Positions 1 through 12,623 of a DNA stretch of 64,000 nucleotides are shown piece after piece. The stretch's first letter is position 1; each line of letters begins with the position of its first letter. A program made the translations under genes and the position numbers. A model generated the notes under the pieces. The model did not search any database. It had not been told where the DNA came from and saw nothing but the letters and a program-made list of their open reading frames with translations. The DNA is from Diorhabda sublineata (lineage: Eukaryota > Arthropoda > Insecta > Coleoptera > Chrysomelidae), in the NCBI RefSeq assembly GCF_026230105.1, contig NC_079478.1, forward strand, positions 9,067,653 to 9,131,652, read 5' to 3'.

Positions 1-1640
1 ACTCTGTCATGCAAGCTTCTCAATATTTTAGCGTACTAGTCTTTAGCGACCTTGAAATTTCTCGGAACTCTTTTATAATCGCTCTGACTTTTTCGTGCTT
101 TCTTAATATAAGCCATATAGATTTTCCACTGTAAAGACGATTAATAGTACTTCCTTCATTTTGCACTATAACGAAATTAATTTCTATCGATAGTTACTTC
201 TTAGTATATTAAAATTTGACGATCAAGAATGAAAAATCTTTTGATATTTATGTGGTAGCTCAAAAACTTGGAGAAAAAAGAACGATCTCAGCACGCCTTT
301 TGGCAAGGGAGACTGGTAAGGCGCCCGAAAACTTTCCAAAAAACTATTTTTATGTGTTATCTCCTTTCTGTTATCCCTCGAGATGGAATGTAGTGCAAGT
401 GAAATACCATCTCACTCTATTGATTTTCATGGCATAAATATCAGGAAGGGGATCAAGGATAATAAAACTTGGCGCAGTCACAATAATATTGTGGGACAAA
501 CTTCCAACTTCCACTGTTATTCGAAAATTATTTTTGATATAATGATACTTCAATTGATTCTATCCACCAGATTTTTTTGATTTATTTAGAAAATATGTTT
601 GGATAAAAACTTATTAACTACTGATTCTATTCGTTATAATTTCTCAATTTAAAATTCATAAATTTAATTTACATCAACAAACATTTTATGTAATTGAATA
701 TCTATGATGTATTTCTTAATTAATTTAGTTGAAGGTGTTTATGGCAGCATATCGAGAACCGCGAGTTTTACAGGTGACTGCGGTCATATTTTGGTGAAGA
801 GCTTTATTAGTCAGCGCTTCAGTTATAAACGTTTAGGATTGGGGTAAATTTATGAATATGAATGAAACTATAGAAAGAAAGCTGTAACATGTGACTAACA
901 TGCAGAGAAATATATACTGTATACAATGAAGAAGCTGTAACTTATAGTAGCGTGCATCAAACACCATTTTCGTTGATAAATATTTATCATTCTTAGCTAC
1001 AGCAAGTATGTAAATTTCCAAGAGAGCTTTTACTTCAGAGGAAGTTTATGTCAGAGAAAGTTTTGGCACTTTCCTGATTGGAGCATAACACAATTTTATT
1101 TAGCATATCGTCCGACAAAAACATATGAAATACACGCAACGGATCTAAAATATGCCTTTCTTCAGTGACAGGACCTGGCACTATACAATATTTTTATCGG
1201 GAATTTTTCACAGATTCATCCGATCCGTTTCAGGATATTAGTCAAAAACCATGTTTCGTCACATGTAATTATCTTTTTCAATAATTTTGGCTTATTTTCA
1301 ATGAAATGAATTCAATTTTCATTACAAAGTTTGTCCAAACGTGATGAGAAGTAATTTGTCACACACACTTTTTGTATATTAATATTGTCATGTAAAATTT
1401 GCCATACAGATTCTTGATCTACTCCCACAGTTTCAGTAAACGCACAAATATTGGATACGGATAAAATAAAATTGAATATTTTATCGACGTCATCTGGTTT
1501 TCAAGTAGAAAGACGACGTACATTCATCTATAAAAAACCACTCACAAAGTCGTGCATATGATGAACATTCCATCCCATACACTATTTTTATAAAATAGAC
1601 AATTTTTAAATTTTCTTAGTTGATACACTTAATTAAAATT
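1..1640. other. Intergenic stretch, no gene recognised
   Basis: AT-rich sequence with only short open frames, each interrupted and without splice or family signals. Nothing here can be assigned to a gene or a recognisable element. Confidence 0.5.
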
Positions 1641-1649
1641 ATTAATATA

Positions 1650-2723
1650 TCACTCAATAAGTCGTGTGACTGAAACACAGATGGCGCTACCATTGTCAAA
1701 TCTATATGAAGTTTATGAAGTACTGACATTCAAAAAACTACAAACATAAAATTGCATGACATTTCGATCTGTCAGAAAGAACTGACAGCCATTTAAGAGA
1801 TGATTTTGTTATTTTCAAAACAATGTAATCAATTTCGTGTGTTAATTATCATTGTTTTTTGATGGAAAAAATACTGTACAAGCTCATCAATAGCTTCAAA
1901 CGTGTTATTGGTTTGCTTGAATGTGGTCATACAAACACCGATGATGGTGAACGTTCTGGTAGCCAATTGAGATGGTTACTCTAGAAAACATCAAAAAAGT
2001 CCACAAATTGGTTATATCTAATCGTAAATTGAAATAACATGAGATAGCTGACGCTATAAGATATCTGTACGACCATGAGAAAGCATTTTCTAAATGTGGA
2101 TGCCGCGTTTACTCACATTCGATCAAAAGCAACAACGTGTTGATGATTTAGAGCAGTGTATGACCATGTTTATACGTGATAAATCAGATTTTTTACGTCA
2201 GTATGTGACAATGAATGGAACATGGATCCATTACTTCACTCCGGAATCAAAATTATCATCAGCTGAGTGGACTACATCCGGTTAACCACATCCGAAGCGT
2301 CCAAAGACACAATGGTCAGCTGGGAGTGTTATGGCTTTAGTGTTTTGCGATGCACTTGGAGCATTGTTCATTGACTATTTCCAAAAGGCAGAAACAATCG
2401 ATGCAAAAAACGGCCTCAGATGTCGAAGAATTACACTTCGAATTGCCTCATCATTCACCGTATAGTTCAGGTCTGGCCCCCAGTCACTACTGGCTATTGG
2501 TTGATTTCAACAAAATGCTCGCCGGGAAGAGTTGGCTCAAAACAAGAAGATATTGCTGAAACTGAAATCTATTTGGACGCAAAAGATAAATCCTTCTACA
2601 AGCACGGTATTGAGAACTTAGAGAAGCCTTGAAATGATTGTATTGCTCTTGAAGGAGATTATATTGATGAATAAAATCGATTTTTGGCAAAAAATGTGAT
2701 TTTTTAGTCACTCACATGAGTGA
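1650..2723 (+). mobile_element. Mariner element, degenerate (family A, copy 1)
   Basis: Decayed Tc1/mariner element. The left end reads TCACTCAATAAGTCGTGTGA and the right end closes with GAGTGA, an imperfect inverted repeat next to TA. Transposase pieces in several frames include LLTFDQKQQRVDD, VTMNGTWIHYFTPESKLSS (the first catalytic Asp region, with the usual MDET altered to MNGT) and, toward the end, TEIYLDAKDKSFYKHGIENL. Stops and frameshifts make it inactive. The same family recurs at about 28.48-29.68 kb, whose right end matches this left end. The internal catalytic block is shortened relative to a typical mariner transposase of about 340 residues. Confidence 0.85.
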
Positions 2724-2931
2724 TGGTTGTTATACATCCTTCAAATTTCCTTCGGATATACAGTTTTGCTATTCGATTCTTCTAAATATATTGTCAACAG
2801 GATTTTGTATGTCTTTTCAAATTAGACAAACTGTAAATGTTCTTTGTTTCTTTACTTATTTTTTCTCATCATTCTAAATCTTCGTTAAGATCGTAAGCAG
2901 GATTTATCTAAATTGATTAAACATTCAACAT

Positions 2932-3120
2932 TTATCGCGGATCTTTCATCCACTTAAAAGTGTAATAAAGGCCTTGGAAGCTGTAGCGAGTGCATTCTAG
3001 CGGACAACCCATCGCTAAGCAACCGCCCCGCCGTATTCCCATACAGATCCCGGTATTACGGGAGGATTTGCAGGATCGACAGTGCAATAAAGGAGATTTT
3101 CTTGTTGAGAGCTGTTTCAA
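2932..3120 (-). other. Cys-rich open frame in a GC-richer island (uncertain)
   Basis: A 62-codon frame lies in a patch (about 2960-3130) clearly richer in G+C than its surroundings. The minus-strand product holds six cysteines in about 30 residues (segments HCRSCKSS, GICMG, GGCLAMGCPLEC). No signal peptide, clear acceptor or polyadenylation signal supports it, and the plus strand is also open here. It could be the last exon of a small Cys-rich protein, a repeat fragment or chance. I do not recognise a family. Confidence 0.15.
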
Positions 3121-3289
3121 GGGCTCTCCATACTCATATATTCCTTGTTCCCAGATTTATGAACTGGTTTGTGTTTATTTGTTCATATACAGGGTATTTT
3201 TTAACGATTTATCTACTACTTCACTTCGAAAAACTTCTTATTGTTAAATATTTCCAGACTTCATATTATAATCAATGTAAATTGTCTTT

Positions 3290-4610
3290 CTAAATTTAGA
3301 TCTTAAAACAAAACATTTTTATTCTGTCTGTTCTATCACCAATTTTTATCATCAGATTTTTAAGTAGTATGTTAATAAACTTCAAATCTGGAGAATCGGC
3401 AAATAATTCTCAATAGATATAAAAAATTGGAACGATTGTTAACACTTGCTTACATGATATTTGTAACAGAGTTCAAGTAATTATTTTTATAATACTTTCT
3501 AAATAATAGAAAAAAATATTCATAAAGCCCTAATACATACTTCTTTAGATCATTTCTTTCTGCAGGTAGTAAATTTTATGAGTGGTCCTTAAATTGGCTT
3601 GTGTTTATTAGCAGAAAGACTTTATTGAGTAGTAGGTTATTTATTCTATGATTTAGCTTACATTTCAGATGTAAAGTGAATGTTTCTTGTAGATAAGAAA
3701 ACATTACCATAAAAAAGGCAATACACTTCACGACTGTAGAATTTCTTTCGACAAGTTTTTTGATGTTACAATCGGGGAAAATGATAAACAGCAGGCTTCT
3801 CAAGTAACCTGCGACCTACTCAAGTAGATACATCACATATATTGATGCTGGGTCACTTCAAATGGTAGCTCTCAAACTAAAGACTTGTGAGAAGCCAATT
3901 CCTAAACTAACGAACAAGTTTGAGGTCTAGTAATTAATGCACATTGAGCGGCACAATTGGGCGATTCTACGAGGGATTTCTGAGGCTGAAGCCCTTTTAT
4001 TCGGCGCTTGAAATAGTCAACCAAAATGCTATAGTAAAGAAAAGGAATTGACATATGAAGTTCCGAAAATATTCGGAATTTCTTGCATTAATAATTATGA
4101 AAAGTAAAGCCTGAGGTCTACTATCAAATTTTTAAACGTTAATTTTCTCCGTGATTCAAGTATCTATATAATTTATAATGAATAATTAATAGCTATTTGA
4201 AGGAAGGGAAATAAACTTTTTTAAACGACGCGACGCCATCTGAAAGTTGTTCGTTCTGTATTCATTTACATACCGAAAGTTGCGTTTTGAGTGTTCCATG
4301 TAGTGAAAGTGACAGTTCCGTACTGCAAAACACTTTCGGGACGCTCTGGAGTAGACAACTTTAACTTCCTTAAATGTGACTCTAGCCACTTCAATGTTGA
4401 CAGTTGACAGTTTCACTCTCGTACAAGGTACGAAAAACAGTACGAGCTCTTTATGAACTGGTGTCAACAGAAAAAATTATAAATAAAACGTTTATAATTC
4501 TCTATTATTTATTTTCTTTCCTCAGTGTATATTTCTTTTAAAAAAAGACCAGTGCAATTGAAAAAGTTTTGGATCTTATGCGTCGTCTAAAAAATATTAT
4601 TTACGCCGCG
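3290..4610. other. Intergenic stretch, no gene recognised
   Basis: AT-rich and without supported coding sequence. A 93-codon minus-strand frame at 4186-4467 has no recognisable domain and no splice context. Confidence 0.4.
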
Positions 4611-4620
4611 GCTGAAATAC

Positions 4621-4693
4621 TACTTTGTTGGACTTGTGTGTTGCTAGCTTCGCTTCGCTCGTCTCGCAATTTTTAGACTCGTCCAACAAAGTA
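4621..4693. repeat. Perfect 13-bp inverted repeat
   Basis: TACTTTGTTGGAC at 4621-4633 is mirrored exactly by GTCCAACAAAGTA at 4681-4693. The 47-base spacer contains the GC-rich, internally repetitive string AGCTTCGCTTCGCTCG. The structure could be a small hairpin repeat or the end of a DNA transposon. No coding potential. Confidence 0.6.
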
Positions 4694-5122
4694 TACAAAT
4701 AACTATTGACTCTTTTTTTCTAAAATTTTGTCGACCAATGATCTAGGTTTATGTCCATTGGAAATTTTCGAATTTTCTACAAATTTTTAGCACAGTGGAT
4801 TGTTTTCGAGTGAAAAATAGTCGCAGAAACTCTTTAGGAATGAAAATTCCATCAATATTCATCAAAAGTACCCTATTTAATTCCCTTGATTCTATCCAGA
4901 TTCTATCATGCGCTTACACGTGTATTTCTTTAAAAAAAAGAATGCAAAAAGTGCAGCTTTAGCATCGGTTGTTGTCGGACTCTTTTCGGAAGGCTTATCA
5001 CTTATCAGTGGGCAACTGCTGCTAAAATTATGATGATAAATTGAAAATACAACCTAGCAGAGACTGTTAAATCAAATGTACCGAACAAGGGGCTGAACAA
5101 AATAGTACAGTATATTGGAAGC

Positions 5123-5128
5123 TTTATT
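5123..5128 (-). terminator. Polyadenylation signal of the minus-strand secreted-protein gene
   Basis: On the minus strand AATAAA lies 84 bases after the stop codon at 5212, with a second overlapping A-rich copy just upstream of it. Position and orientation suit the gene ending at 5212. Confidence 0.5.
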
Positions 5129-5211
5129 TTTATTTACACATCTATTGACATAATTCATGGTTCGTGCCACAATTTGCATATTTTCATTAATTAAATTAAC
5201 GCAAAGAAAGA

Positions 5212-8108
5212 CTAGATGAGAGGGTTCTGCTGAGGGCTCTGTTGAATTTCATCACGCTGATTTCGATTCGAACTTAGTAAACTTTGTATTTTTTCATCTT
5301 TTAATAATGGGATAAAATGAGGCTTTAGGTTGTATCGTACTCTTCTAAAACATGGATTTTGATCATTATTATGGGTCCAATAGTGATAGAAGAGATTCTC
5401 TTTACATGGATTATAAATATGCCGAAAGCCAGATGCAATTTCATGTGAAGAGTGTGGCTGGGATCGTGAATATTTTCGCTTCAGATAACTTGGTAACTCA
5501 TCTTCGGACTGTTTAATATAACTTAGCTGCTGATATCCATACTTTTTAACTGATTGGTCCCACTTTTGATTAAATTGATCTATATATCCAGATTGTTCTT
5601 CAGGCGGGTCCTGCTGCTTCATATAACTTTGGTCTTGCTGCTTTTTATTATCCTTCTGTTCATATTCATTATTTTTTTCAGGTGGATCTTGCTGATCCAA
5701 AGAGTTTATTACCGCATCCTTATTACCAAGAAGATCATCCAAATAATGATTGTTTCGCTTTTTTTCTCGAAGAGGAGGTGTTCTATCAGTAAGAGCACAA
5801 ACTGAGATAATCATAAAAGCACAAATAATCTAAAAAATAATCATGATAACATTATTAGAGGATAAATTGACCAATTAGATCAAGCAAATTAGAATCACAA
5901 CTGTGTTAATATAAATATTTGTGTTTAATCAATTTTAAATCACACGAATTTGGATATTAGATAAAAAGTATGGGAATAAAATCATTAGGAAATAATGATT
6001 GATAATATGTGATTATTTCATTGGCAATAATTATTTTACTAGGCTCTAGATACCTATTCTAAACTATTGAGGCTAAACGTAATAACAAAAAACGGTTTTT
6101 CATTATACTGATCAGTTTTATTTGATATTTTATAACGAAGCCTGTAGCCTCTGAGCTCATTGGAATCAAGCATCAAAATCACTCATTACAAGATGATAAT
6201 TTGACTAATAAGGGTTTCCCAAATGAGGTCAAGCCATAAAAAAATAGAAAAACAAAAAAATAGGAACATGGAGACTCTTGCTAGTCCTATTGTCCTATTT
6301 TCTACTCATCTAAATCTAAACATCCGAATCCTTATGGACAAAAAATTCACATACGGTAACAATTTTATCTTGCACTATCAATCAACAAGCTACATGAGGC
6401 AATACATCGTAACGGAGAATAGTGAATTTTTCTGCAACAATCGCATACCAATGGGTAGGCACTTTGCCGTGATGGAACACAACTCTTTAATGCAACAAAT
6501 GAGGTTCTTTTCTTGAATTCGGTATCAATGTGTGTCAGCAAATCTGCATATTGATCAGTTATCGTTCTCCTTTTTTCTAAATAATAATCAAGTATTACAT
6601 CTTTGAAATACAAAAGCCTGTGACCAAGTATTTAGTGGTCGAAAAAACGGTGTACCCAAGTTTCATCTACACATATCGGTGAAAAATTCACTTGGATTAC
6701 GTTTGGAGATATCCTGATGCTCTTATGAATTTTCGATGCGAGACAGCTCACGATTCTTTTGTTGAAAATAGCTTTTACTTCATTCTTAAACCTTCCATAA
6801 GGATGAAAAATTCATTTTATTAGCTACCTTGCGTACATTTATGCGGCTCGGTAAGTTCACGGATTTTTTCAACTATCTTTCTGTAGTAGTTCACTGCCTG
6901 AACGTTTATCATTATCAGTATTAATGTGGCAACTTTTGAAAGATCCACTCCTTGAGACGGAGCATTTTCAGGATAATATAAACAATAAAATTGTCCTAGA
7001 GAAAATGTTGTGGACATCTAAATAGTGACGTTTCGGAAAATGTTGATAGTAAAATATTATTTTACTTGTATACAATCGCAAAACTTCATAATAATTGTTT
7101 TAAAAGATCCCCAAAATAATGGTCAGAAGTGCTCGGAAACACAAGAATCGAAGATAACGAACAATCATTGGAATAAAAGAAATGTTCGAAATAAAATGAT
7201 AGGACTTATACTCTTCAATCCAAGCTTATCTGTGGAAGTAGTTGTTTCCTCCTGAATAAATGGTGCAAATTATTTGTAGCAAGACTGAGCTCTACCACAG
7301 AGCTGGTTGGGAAATTATATATTAGGATTGTTTAAGATGTATCTATTTCATGTCCATCACACAATTAACCTTTTCACTGCTAGTATTATTTTCTTGATAA
7401 TTTCTGGTCTCCATTAGAACGCATTTATGGGCTTATTTGGGCTATGGGCTAAACATTCGTCTAGACCTACTTAAATGGAGCAGAGCCGGGAAAGCTTCAA
7501 TGGCCTGAGGAAGGTGCCGCACTGAAAAGGTTAATACCGTTGGGCAAGTACTGATACCGAAAGAAATAAATTGACAGTAATAATAATGAACGTTAGTGAG
7601 GACTGGAAGCTACATTGAAGCATTATCGTATCCAAGTATTGCTCTCCTAACTTGAGGAAACGATATAAACTCTGTACATTAAATAATGATAATCACTTGT
7701 AATTTTTTATTGAATTCTGTTTATATCATATCATCATACTCAATTTTTTGTTATTATTATTTTTATTCGGTTATATTTTTATGAAAGGGTGATAGTGATG
7801 GAAATTTTTGGAACAATTCAGAAGATAGCGATAGGTTCCTAAAATCATATCATACGATGCTTTAATACTAGTAAATACTTGTCCCCCTTCTGAACATGCA
7901 TATTTTTTATATTATCCGGAGAATTTTCGAACTCATTTTTATTTATTACAATGATTTTTCTCCCTACTTGGTAATACTTGTCAAAATCAACCTTTTCACT
8001 TAAAATAAACCAACGAGAATATTCAAAATAGTGTTTATAGTATTGAGAAAGGTAAATAATAGAAAATAAAATAGATTATTGAAAACTTACAGCTGTAGGC
8101 GTAAGCAT
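5212..8108 (-). CDS. Predicted secreted Gln/Asp/Lys-rich protein, two exons
   Basis: Exon 1 is 8108..8091, ATG plus five codons (M-L-T-P-T-A), ending in a GTAAGT donor. Exon 2 is 5829..5212 after a T-rich TTTTTTAG acceptor; the join is phase 0. The product is about 211 residues. MLTPTA plus IICAFMIISVCA makes a classical signal peptide, with likely cleavage near C-A/L-T. The mature chain is hydrophilic and rich in Gln, Asp, Asn, Lys and Pro (two QQDPPE motifs near mature residues 30-65), then has a Tyr/Arg-rich segment with only two Cys (NPCKENLFY, NPCFRRVRY). No enzyme domain is visible. The long intron (about 2.26 kb) contains a dead mariner. Architecture matches the plus-strand gene at 11298. 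A first intron inside the signal peptide is common in insect cuticular-protein and other secreted structural genes, so an extracellular structural role is an inference. Exon 2 is firmer than the link to exon 1. Confidence 0.62.
6300..7000 (-). mobile_element. Mariner transposase remnant in the intron
   Basis: Minus-strand translation gives ordered mariner pieces: TDNDKRSGSE-like N-terminal sequence near 6920-6990, VDETWVHRF (first catalytic Asp) at about 6650-6675, then DYYLEKRRTITDQYADLLTH at 6540-6600 and a decayed second-Asp region around 6450-6500. Frameshifts and stops are numerous, so it is inactive. It lies in the long intron of the minus-strand secreted-protein gene, in the same orientation. 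Confidence 0.7.
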
Positions 8109-8163
8109 GTTGCTTACAAATTTCTTCCACCAAACAATTAGAAGTCTATCTAAATAATATACT

Positions 8164-8171
8164 TTTTATAT
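8164..8171 (-). promoter_or_regulatory. TATA box of the minus-strand secreted-protein gene
   Basis: The minus strand reads GCATATAAAAAG about 60 bases before the ATG at 8108. The plus-strand partner has GCATATATAAAT at nearly the same distance. No clear initiator was recognised. Confidence 0.55.
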
Positions 8172-8174
8172 GCA

Positions 8175-11100
8175 ATTCAAACAGCACATTTTTTGATTAA
8201 ATAATAATCACGAAACTTGATTATCTCAATTTTATTATTGGACTGCTATTAAAAATGAAAACAATAATAATGAAAATTCTGATAAAATTACTTAGGTGTA
8301 TATACAGAGTGATTCAGAATTATAGAATTTCAAGTTATCGCATATGAAAACAGAATAGTATTGTTAATGCAACTAAATGTACATGAACGAGTATAAATAA
8401 ATCGAAAACGATTAATATCACTCAAATGATTACTCTAGAGCGCCTTTATGTGTATAAAAGTATAATATAATAACTTTAATTATGCTCCAGAACTCCTTTG
8501 TTCCTAATCAACCGCCTTTTTGGTTCATTTTTAGTGAAACTGGGAAAACCTACAATATTTGTATGGAATCAAAATTACAAGGAGTTTTTTGAAGTTCCAT
8601 AAGATTTCTATTATTTTTTCGTATGTATATATACTTATCAAATATATGTCTTTACATATACATGAGGTTGAATATTTATATGCGGCCAGGCAATAATTAT
8701 AAAAATAATAGTTCTACTGCAACCAAGTGTCGTGGATATTGCTTTTAAAGGGCTACTAAGAAATCAAATTATTCATTAAGCCTGAAGAAAACGAATCACA
8801 CTTCGCAATTCACACTTGACGGGAGCAGAAATAATGTTAGACATGTTATGGTGGCTGTAGCACAACGCCTACTGACGCTTAAAACGGAGCGATCGTAGGT
8901 TGAAAAAAAATGACCCTCATATTATCTAACTAAATTCAAGCTGACACAATTCCTAAGCTAATCAAACTATCATGTTTTCTTCGAAATACTTCAAACTAAT
9001 GGGACACGTACAATAAAACCTTCAAATTTAATACCTCCCTTTGAGAAAAAAGGTATTAAAAAATGTCTTCAAACGCTGATTACGTGTAACGTGAGAAATC
9101 AATCAGTTGTGATATTTTTTCACTGCACATCACAATATTAAATCTGAATGGTCAATTTCCCGTATTCGCCGCTGGAGTCAAGAGCAACGTTTATAGTGAT
9201 TCGTGTACACATGAAATCAGTGCACTTATAACGCAAGAATCGGTGAGGAATAAGAAATATTGACAAAATGACGTTAGCGTGCAATATACTTTCCGTTATG
9301 AGGGTACATTGAAATTAGAAGTGTTAAGCATCCAAAACCAACCGTATTAATTACGAATGTAACTGAGTTTAAAAGTCATGAATGTCATCAATACAGAAAT
9401 TTATAGAAAATGACTATTTTTGCGGGTGAGATGTGAATGATATTCTTCACTGCTCAACGTGTTTATTATTTCGAAAGGACGAGTCATCACGATAGACAAA
9501 ATCTGGCGTTGGAGATTTTAAACGAATAAAAACTGTTCTCAGACAAAAGGAGAGATTCCTAGTTTTGATAAATTAGTTATTGATGATTTTCGTAAAAAGA
9601 CAACGAATTGATTTTCATTTTAAAACGTGTTTGTGCATTATAAAAACTATAATTCCTATTTGTGTTTTTATTTCTTTCGGTATCACTTTCCAGGAATTTG
9701 TTTTGATCCTTTAGTAAGCCTGATATATCAAAATAGCATCAAAAATGTTCCATTTTGGGTTTGGGTCTCAGTCTCTTGGATCTTTCATTATTAATGACAT
9801 TATTTTCTTTTGTATTGGTACTGTATCGTTAAACATTTTGTGCTTCCGGATATTATTATAAAAATATGTTTTTTGTGATCTTATTATCACAAATTAATTA
9901 TTTATTAGAAAAAATGCTGTTATAATGTCTAGAGGTTCAAGTATTTCCAGTCGATTTAATTTAGTGAGTATTTCTGATTTTCAAAATACAAATGATTCTA
10001 ATTAATTTTCCATCTAATTTTGATTTGGAACTTTTGAAGGTGAGAAATTACATTTTCAAGTGAAGCCTAAGTTATTTCTGGTGAAATTTACTCATTCTGG
10101 ATCCAGACAGAAAAAAAACGAGAGTGTTTTTCTGCAGTTCTTTTGAACTTTCAAAAATTGATGAACATAATTTCTTAACGTTATGTTACATACATGGTAC
10201 CTCAGTTGAATAACGAATCTGACGGTGCTACAAAAGAAAAAGGTATGCAGTTATTACCGTGGAGCTTTCTATTTTAAATGCATTGCCTCTAGTAACTATG
10301 AGTAAATCAGTATAGCCGTATTCTTCATTCGAATGAAAGTTGTTTTTATCCCGTCAAAATACTTGAATGTTAACTGTACCAGTTAAACAAAGAACGAAGT
10401 GTATTGTAGTTTATGATAAATACGTATTTTTGTTATCATACTTGTCGTATAAATTGGATTGTATCGGATTTGCATATCTCTTTTACATAACAAACTGCTG
10501 AGGCTTTTATTTGTTTCTTGCTGAAAAAGTATCTCTAGTAGAAAGAATAGTCGATTACTGAAATTTCTAACCCTCATTTATTGTATAGAAAAATGAAAAT
10601 TTAGTTGTATGCAATTTAATATAAAACTATTAATTTTCAAGCATTTTTTTTCAATACTTGAAAATAATTTCAATACTTGAAAAAAAATAAATCTTAAATA
10701 TATGTTCCTATTTGTGAGCTTTTTCTAATCAAATAAACAACAAAACTGAGTGAAGAGATGAACGCAAATAATTATGAGAAACTAAGAATTCCACTTTACA
10801 TCCAACTCTTGATATAGATGTTGATTTGAATTTTGAACAATTTTTAAGCTCTGCATATTCCTAGAGATATAGCACTAAATTCTGAACTCATTCAGATTGG
10901 TTTGCGTTGAAAAAGAGTCCGTTTCATTTTACTTTTAGAAGTGGATTTATGTTTCTTAATCGTAGTAATCATCTTAAATTGAGCTTTATCCCTCAAAGTG
11001 AATCAATGTGATTCGAATTGTTGGAATTGGCCAAACCTAGTTTGAAGTTAAAAATATACTAATAATAATGACGTAAAAATGAGTTTCTATCATTGAAGTT

Positions 11101-11235
11101 CATTAGTGTTCAGCTAGAAATTTTTCCGGTGGATTTTCATTTAAAACGAAACAATAGAATTGAAAAAAAAACATAAAAAATTTATGTTGCACAATTTATG
11201 ATTGCACCTGAATCAATCAGATTAAATTGGATTGG
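8175..11235. other. Intergenic region between the divergent gene pair
   Basis: About 3 kb of AT-rich DNA lies between the two TATA boxes. Only short, interrupted frames occur and I see no third gene of the same type. It may carry shared regulatory sites but no motif stands out. Confidence 0.4.
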
Positions 11236-11240
11236 AAAGC

Positions 11241-11249
11241 ATATATAAA
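11241..11249 (+). promoter_or_regulatory. TATA box of the repeat-protein gene
   Basis: GCATATATAAAT lies about 57 bases upstream of the ATG at 11298. Sequence and spacing match the minus-strand partner at 8164-8171. Confidence 0.6.
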
Positions 11250-11297
11250 TGAATTATTTTCCAGAATTAAATTGTCTTTGGTTGAATCTCACCCAAG

Positions 11298-12598
11298 ATG
11301 CTCAATCCATTATTAGTAAGGGCTTAAACATATCACTAAGAACTTTAATATTTCAATTTATTATAGTGAATTCAAAATTGCCTCAAGATTCAACTGATAC
11401 TACATTTAAATGATGAACAAATTGAGTCTTTCTTGTTATATCCCCAAAAAAGATTGGAAAACTTAATAGTATATTTTCCAATTGAAGAGAAAATAATAGA
11501 ATTATTTTCCTTTTTCAGATTCTTTGCAGTTTCCTGCTTGCTTCAGCATTATCATTAGACAATGAAGGTTTAATCAATGAGGAAGACCCATTTGCTTCCA
11601 CGGAAGATAGTTATGAGTCATATAACGATCTGAGACGACTTGAAAAGATTCAAATGGCGTACGACCCATCTGAAACACATTTGGATTATAAGAGATCTGC
11701 TAATCCAATAAACCTATCTAAAAAAGACTCACTGCTCAAGAAACTAGATTATGAGAGTCTCCACGATCCAAGTTACTATGGAAAGGCAAGAGATGTGAGT
11801 AAGCTTGATGAAAAAGATTACTTTGGACGACCGAGTTATAAAGATGACTACGGATTATCTAAAAAGGACTCATTGTACATGAAACAAGATGATGAGAGAC
11901 TTCATGATCCCATAAGTTACTATGGAAAGGCAAGAGATGTGGGTAAGCTTGATGAAAAAGATTACTTTAGAATACCAAGTTATAAAAATGACTACGGTTT
12001 ATCTAAAAAGGACTCACTGTACATGAAATTAGATTATGATGGTCTTCACGATCCATCAAGCTATGGAAAGGCAAGTTACGACAGTAAGTACGATATGCAT
12101 GATCACTATAACCGACCAACTTATGAAACTGATTACGATGAAAAGGATTATAAAAGTTATAAAGATGAGTACGCACTATCTGAAAAGGACTCACTGTACA
12201 AGAAACTGGATCATGAGAGTCTTTATGATCCCCTAAGTTACTATGGAAAGGTAAAAGATGTGAGTAAGCTTGATGAAAAAGATTACTTTGGAAGACCGAG
12301 TTATAAAAATAACTACGGATTATCTAACAAGGACTCACTGTACATGGAATTAGATTATGATGGTCTTCACGATCCACCAAGCTATGGAAAGGCAAGTTAC
12401 GACAGTAAGTATGATATGCATGATTACTATAAACGACCAACTTACGAAACTGAGTACGATGAAAGAGATTATTACAGACGACCAAGTAATGAAAATCAGT
12501 ACGTATATAGAATACTAGATCAGCAGTTTCGCAGAAAGTACAGGGAATTGGACGAAATGAGGCAATTTATTAAGCTTATCGAAATATTAACGGTATAA
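11298..12598 (+). CDS. Predicted secreted Lys/Asp/Tyr-rich tandem-repeat protein, two exons
   Basis: Exon 1 is 11298-11315 (M-L-N-P-L-L) with donor GTAAGG. The intron is 203 bp. Exon 2 starts at 11519 after TTTTTCAG and runs in phase 0 to the stop at 12596-12598. The product is about 365 residues. MLNPLL plus ILCSFLLASALS is a signal peptide; an acidic linker follows, then five repeats in exon 2 at 11714-11854, 11855-11998, 11999-12175, 12176-12319 and 12320 onward. The repeat core is LSKKDSLYMKLD, then HDPSSYYGKA, then YF/YxRPSYKxDYG. The tail is charged (RRKYRELDEMRQFIKLIEIL). After the signal peptide there are no Cys. Composition resembles extracellular structural, adhesive or cuticle-associated proteins, but no Rebers-Riddiford or chitin-binding motif is seen, so function is unknown. 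The start is chosen because the 314-codon frame alone lacks a signal peptide, and the upstream exon supplies one with proper splice sites and TATA. Confidence 0.78.
11714..12490 (+). repeat. Coding tandem repeats with higher-order order A-A-B-A-B
   Basis: Five units of 47, 48, 59, 48 and about 55 codons. Short units (A) carry RDVSKLDEKDYFGRPSYK; long units (B) carry ASYDSKYDMHDHYNRPTYE plus an extra YDEKDY block. Units 2-3 and 4-5 form a duplicated A-B pair, still very similar at nucleotide level, which suggests recent unequal crossing-over or slippage. Confidence 0.85.
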
Positions 12599-12623
12599 TG
12601 ATAATAGTATATTTTTGATTAAA

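Noticed and set aside
5554..5805. 83-codon plus-strand hydrophobic frame
   Set aside because: It is the antisense of the Gln-rich exon, whose codons read as Leu/Ile/Phe on the opposite strand.
7021..7045. GAAACGTC on the minus strand as another hammerhead
   Set aside because: No CUGANGA core or stem II upstream.
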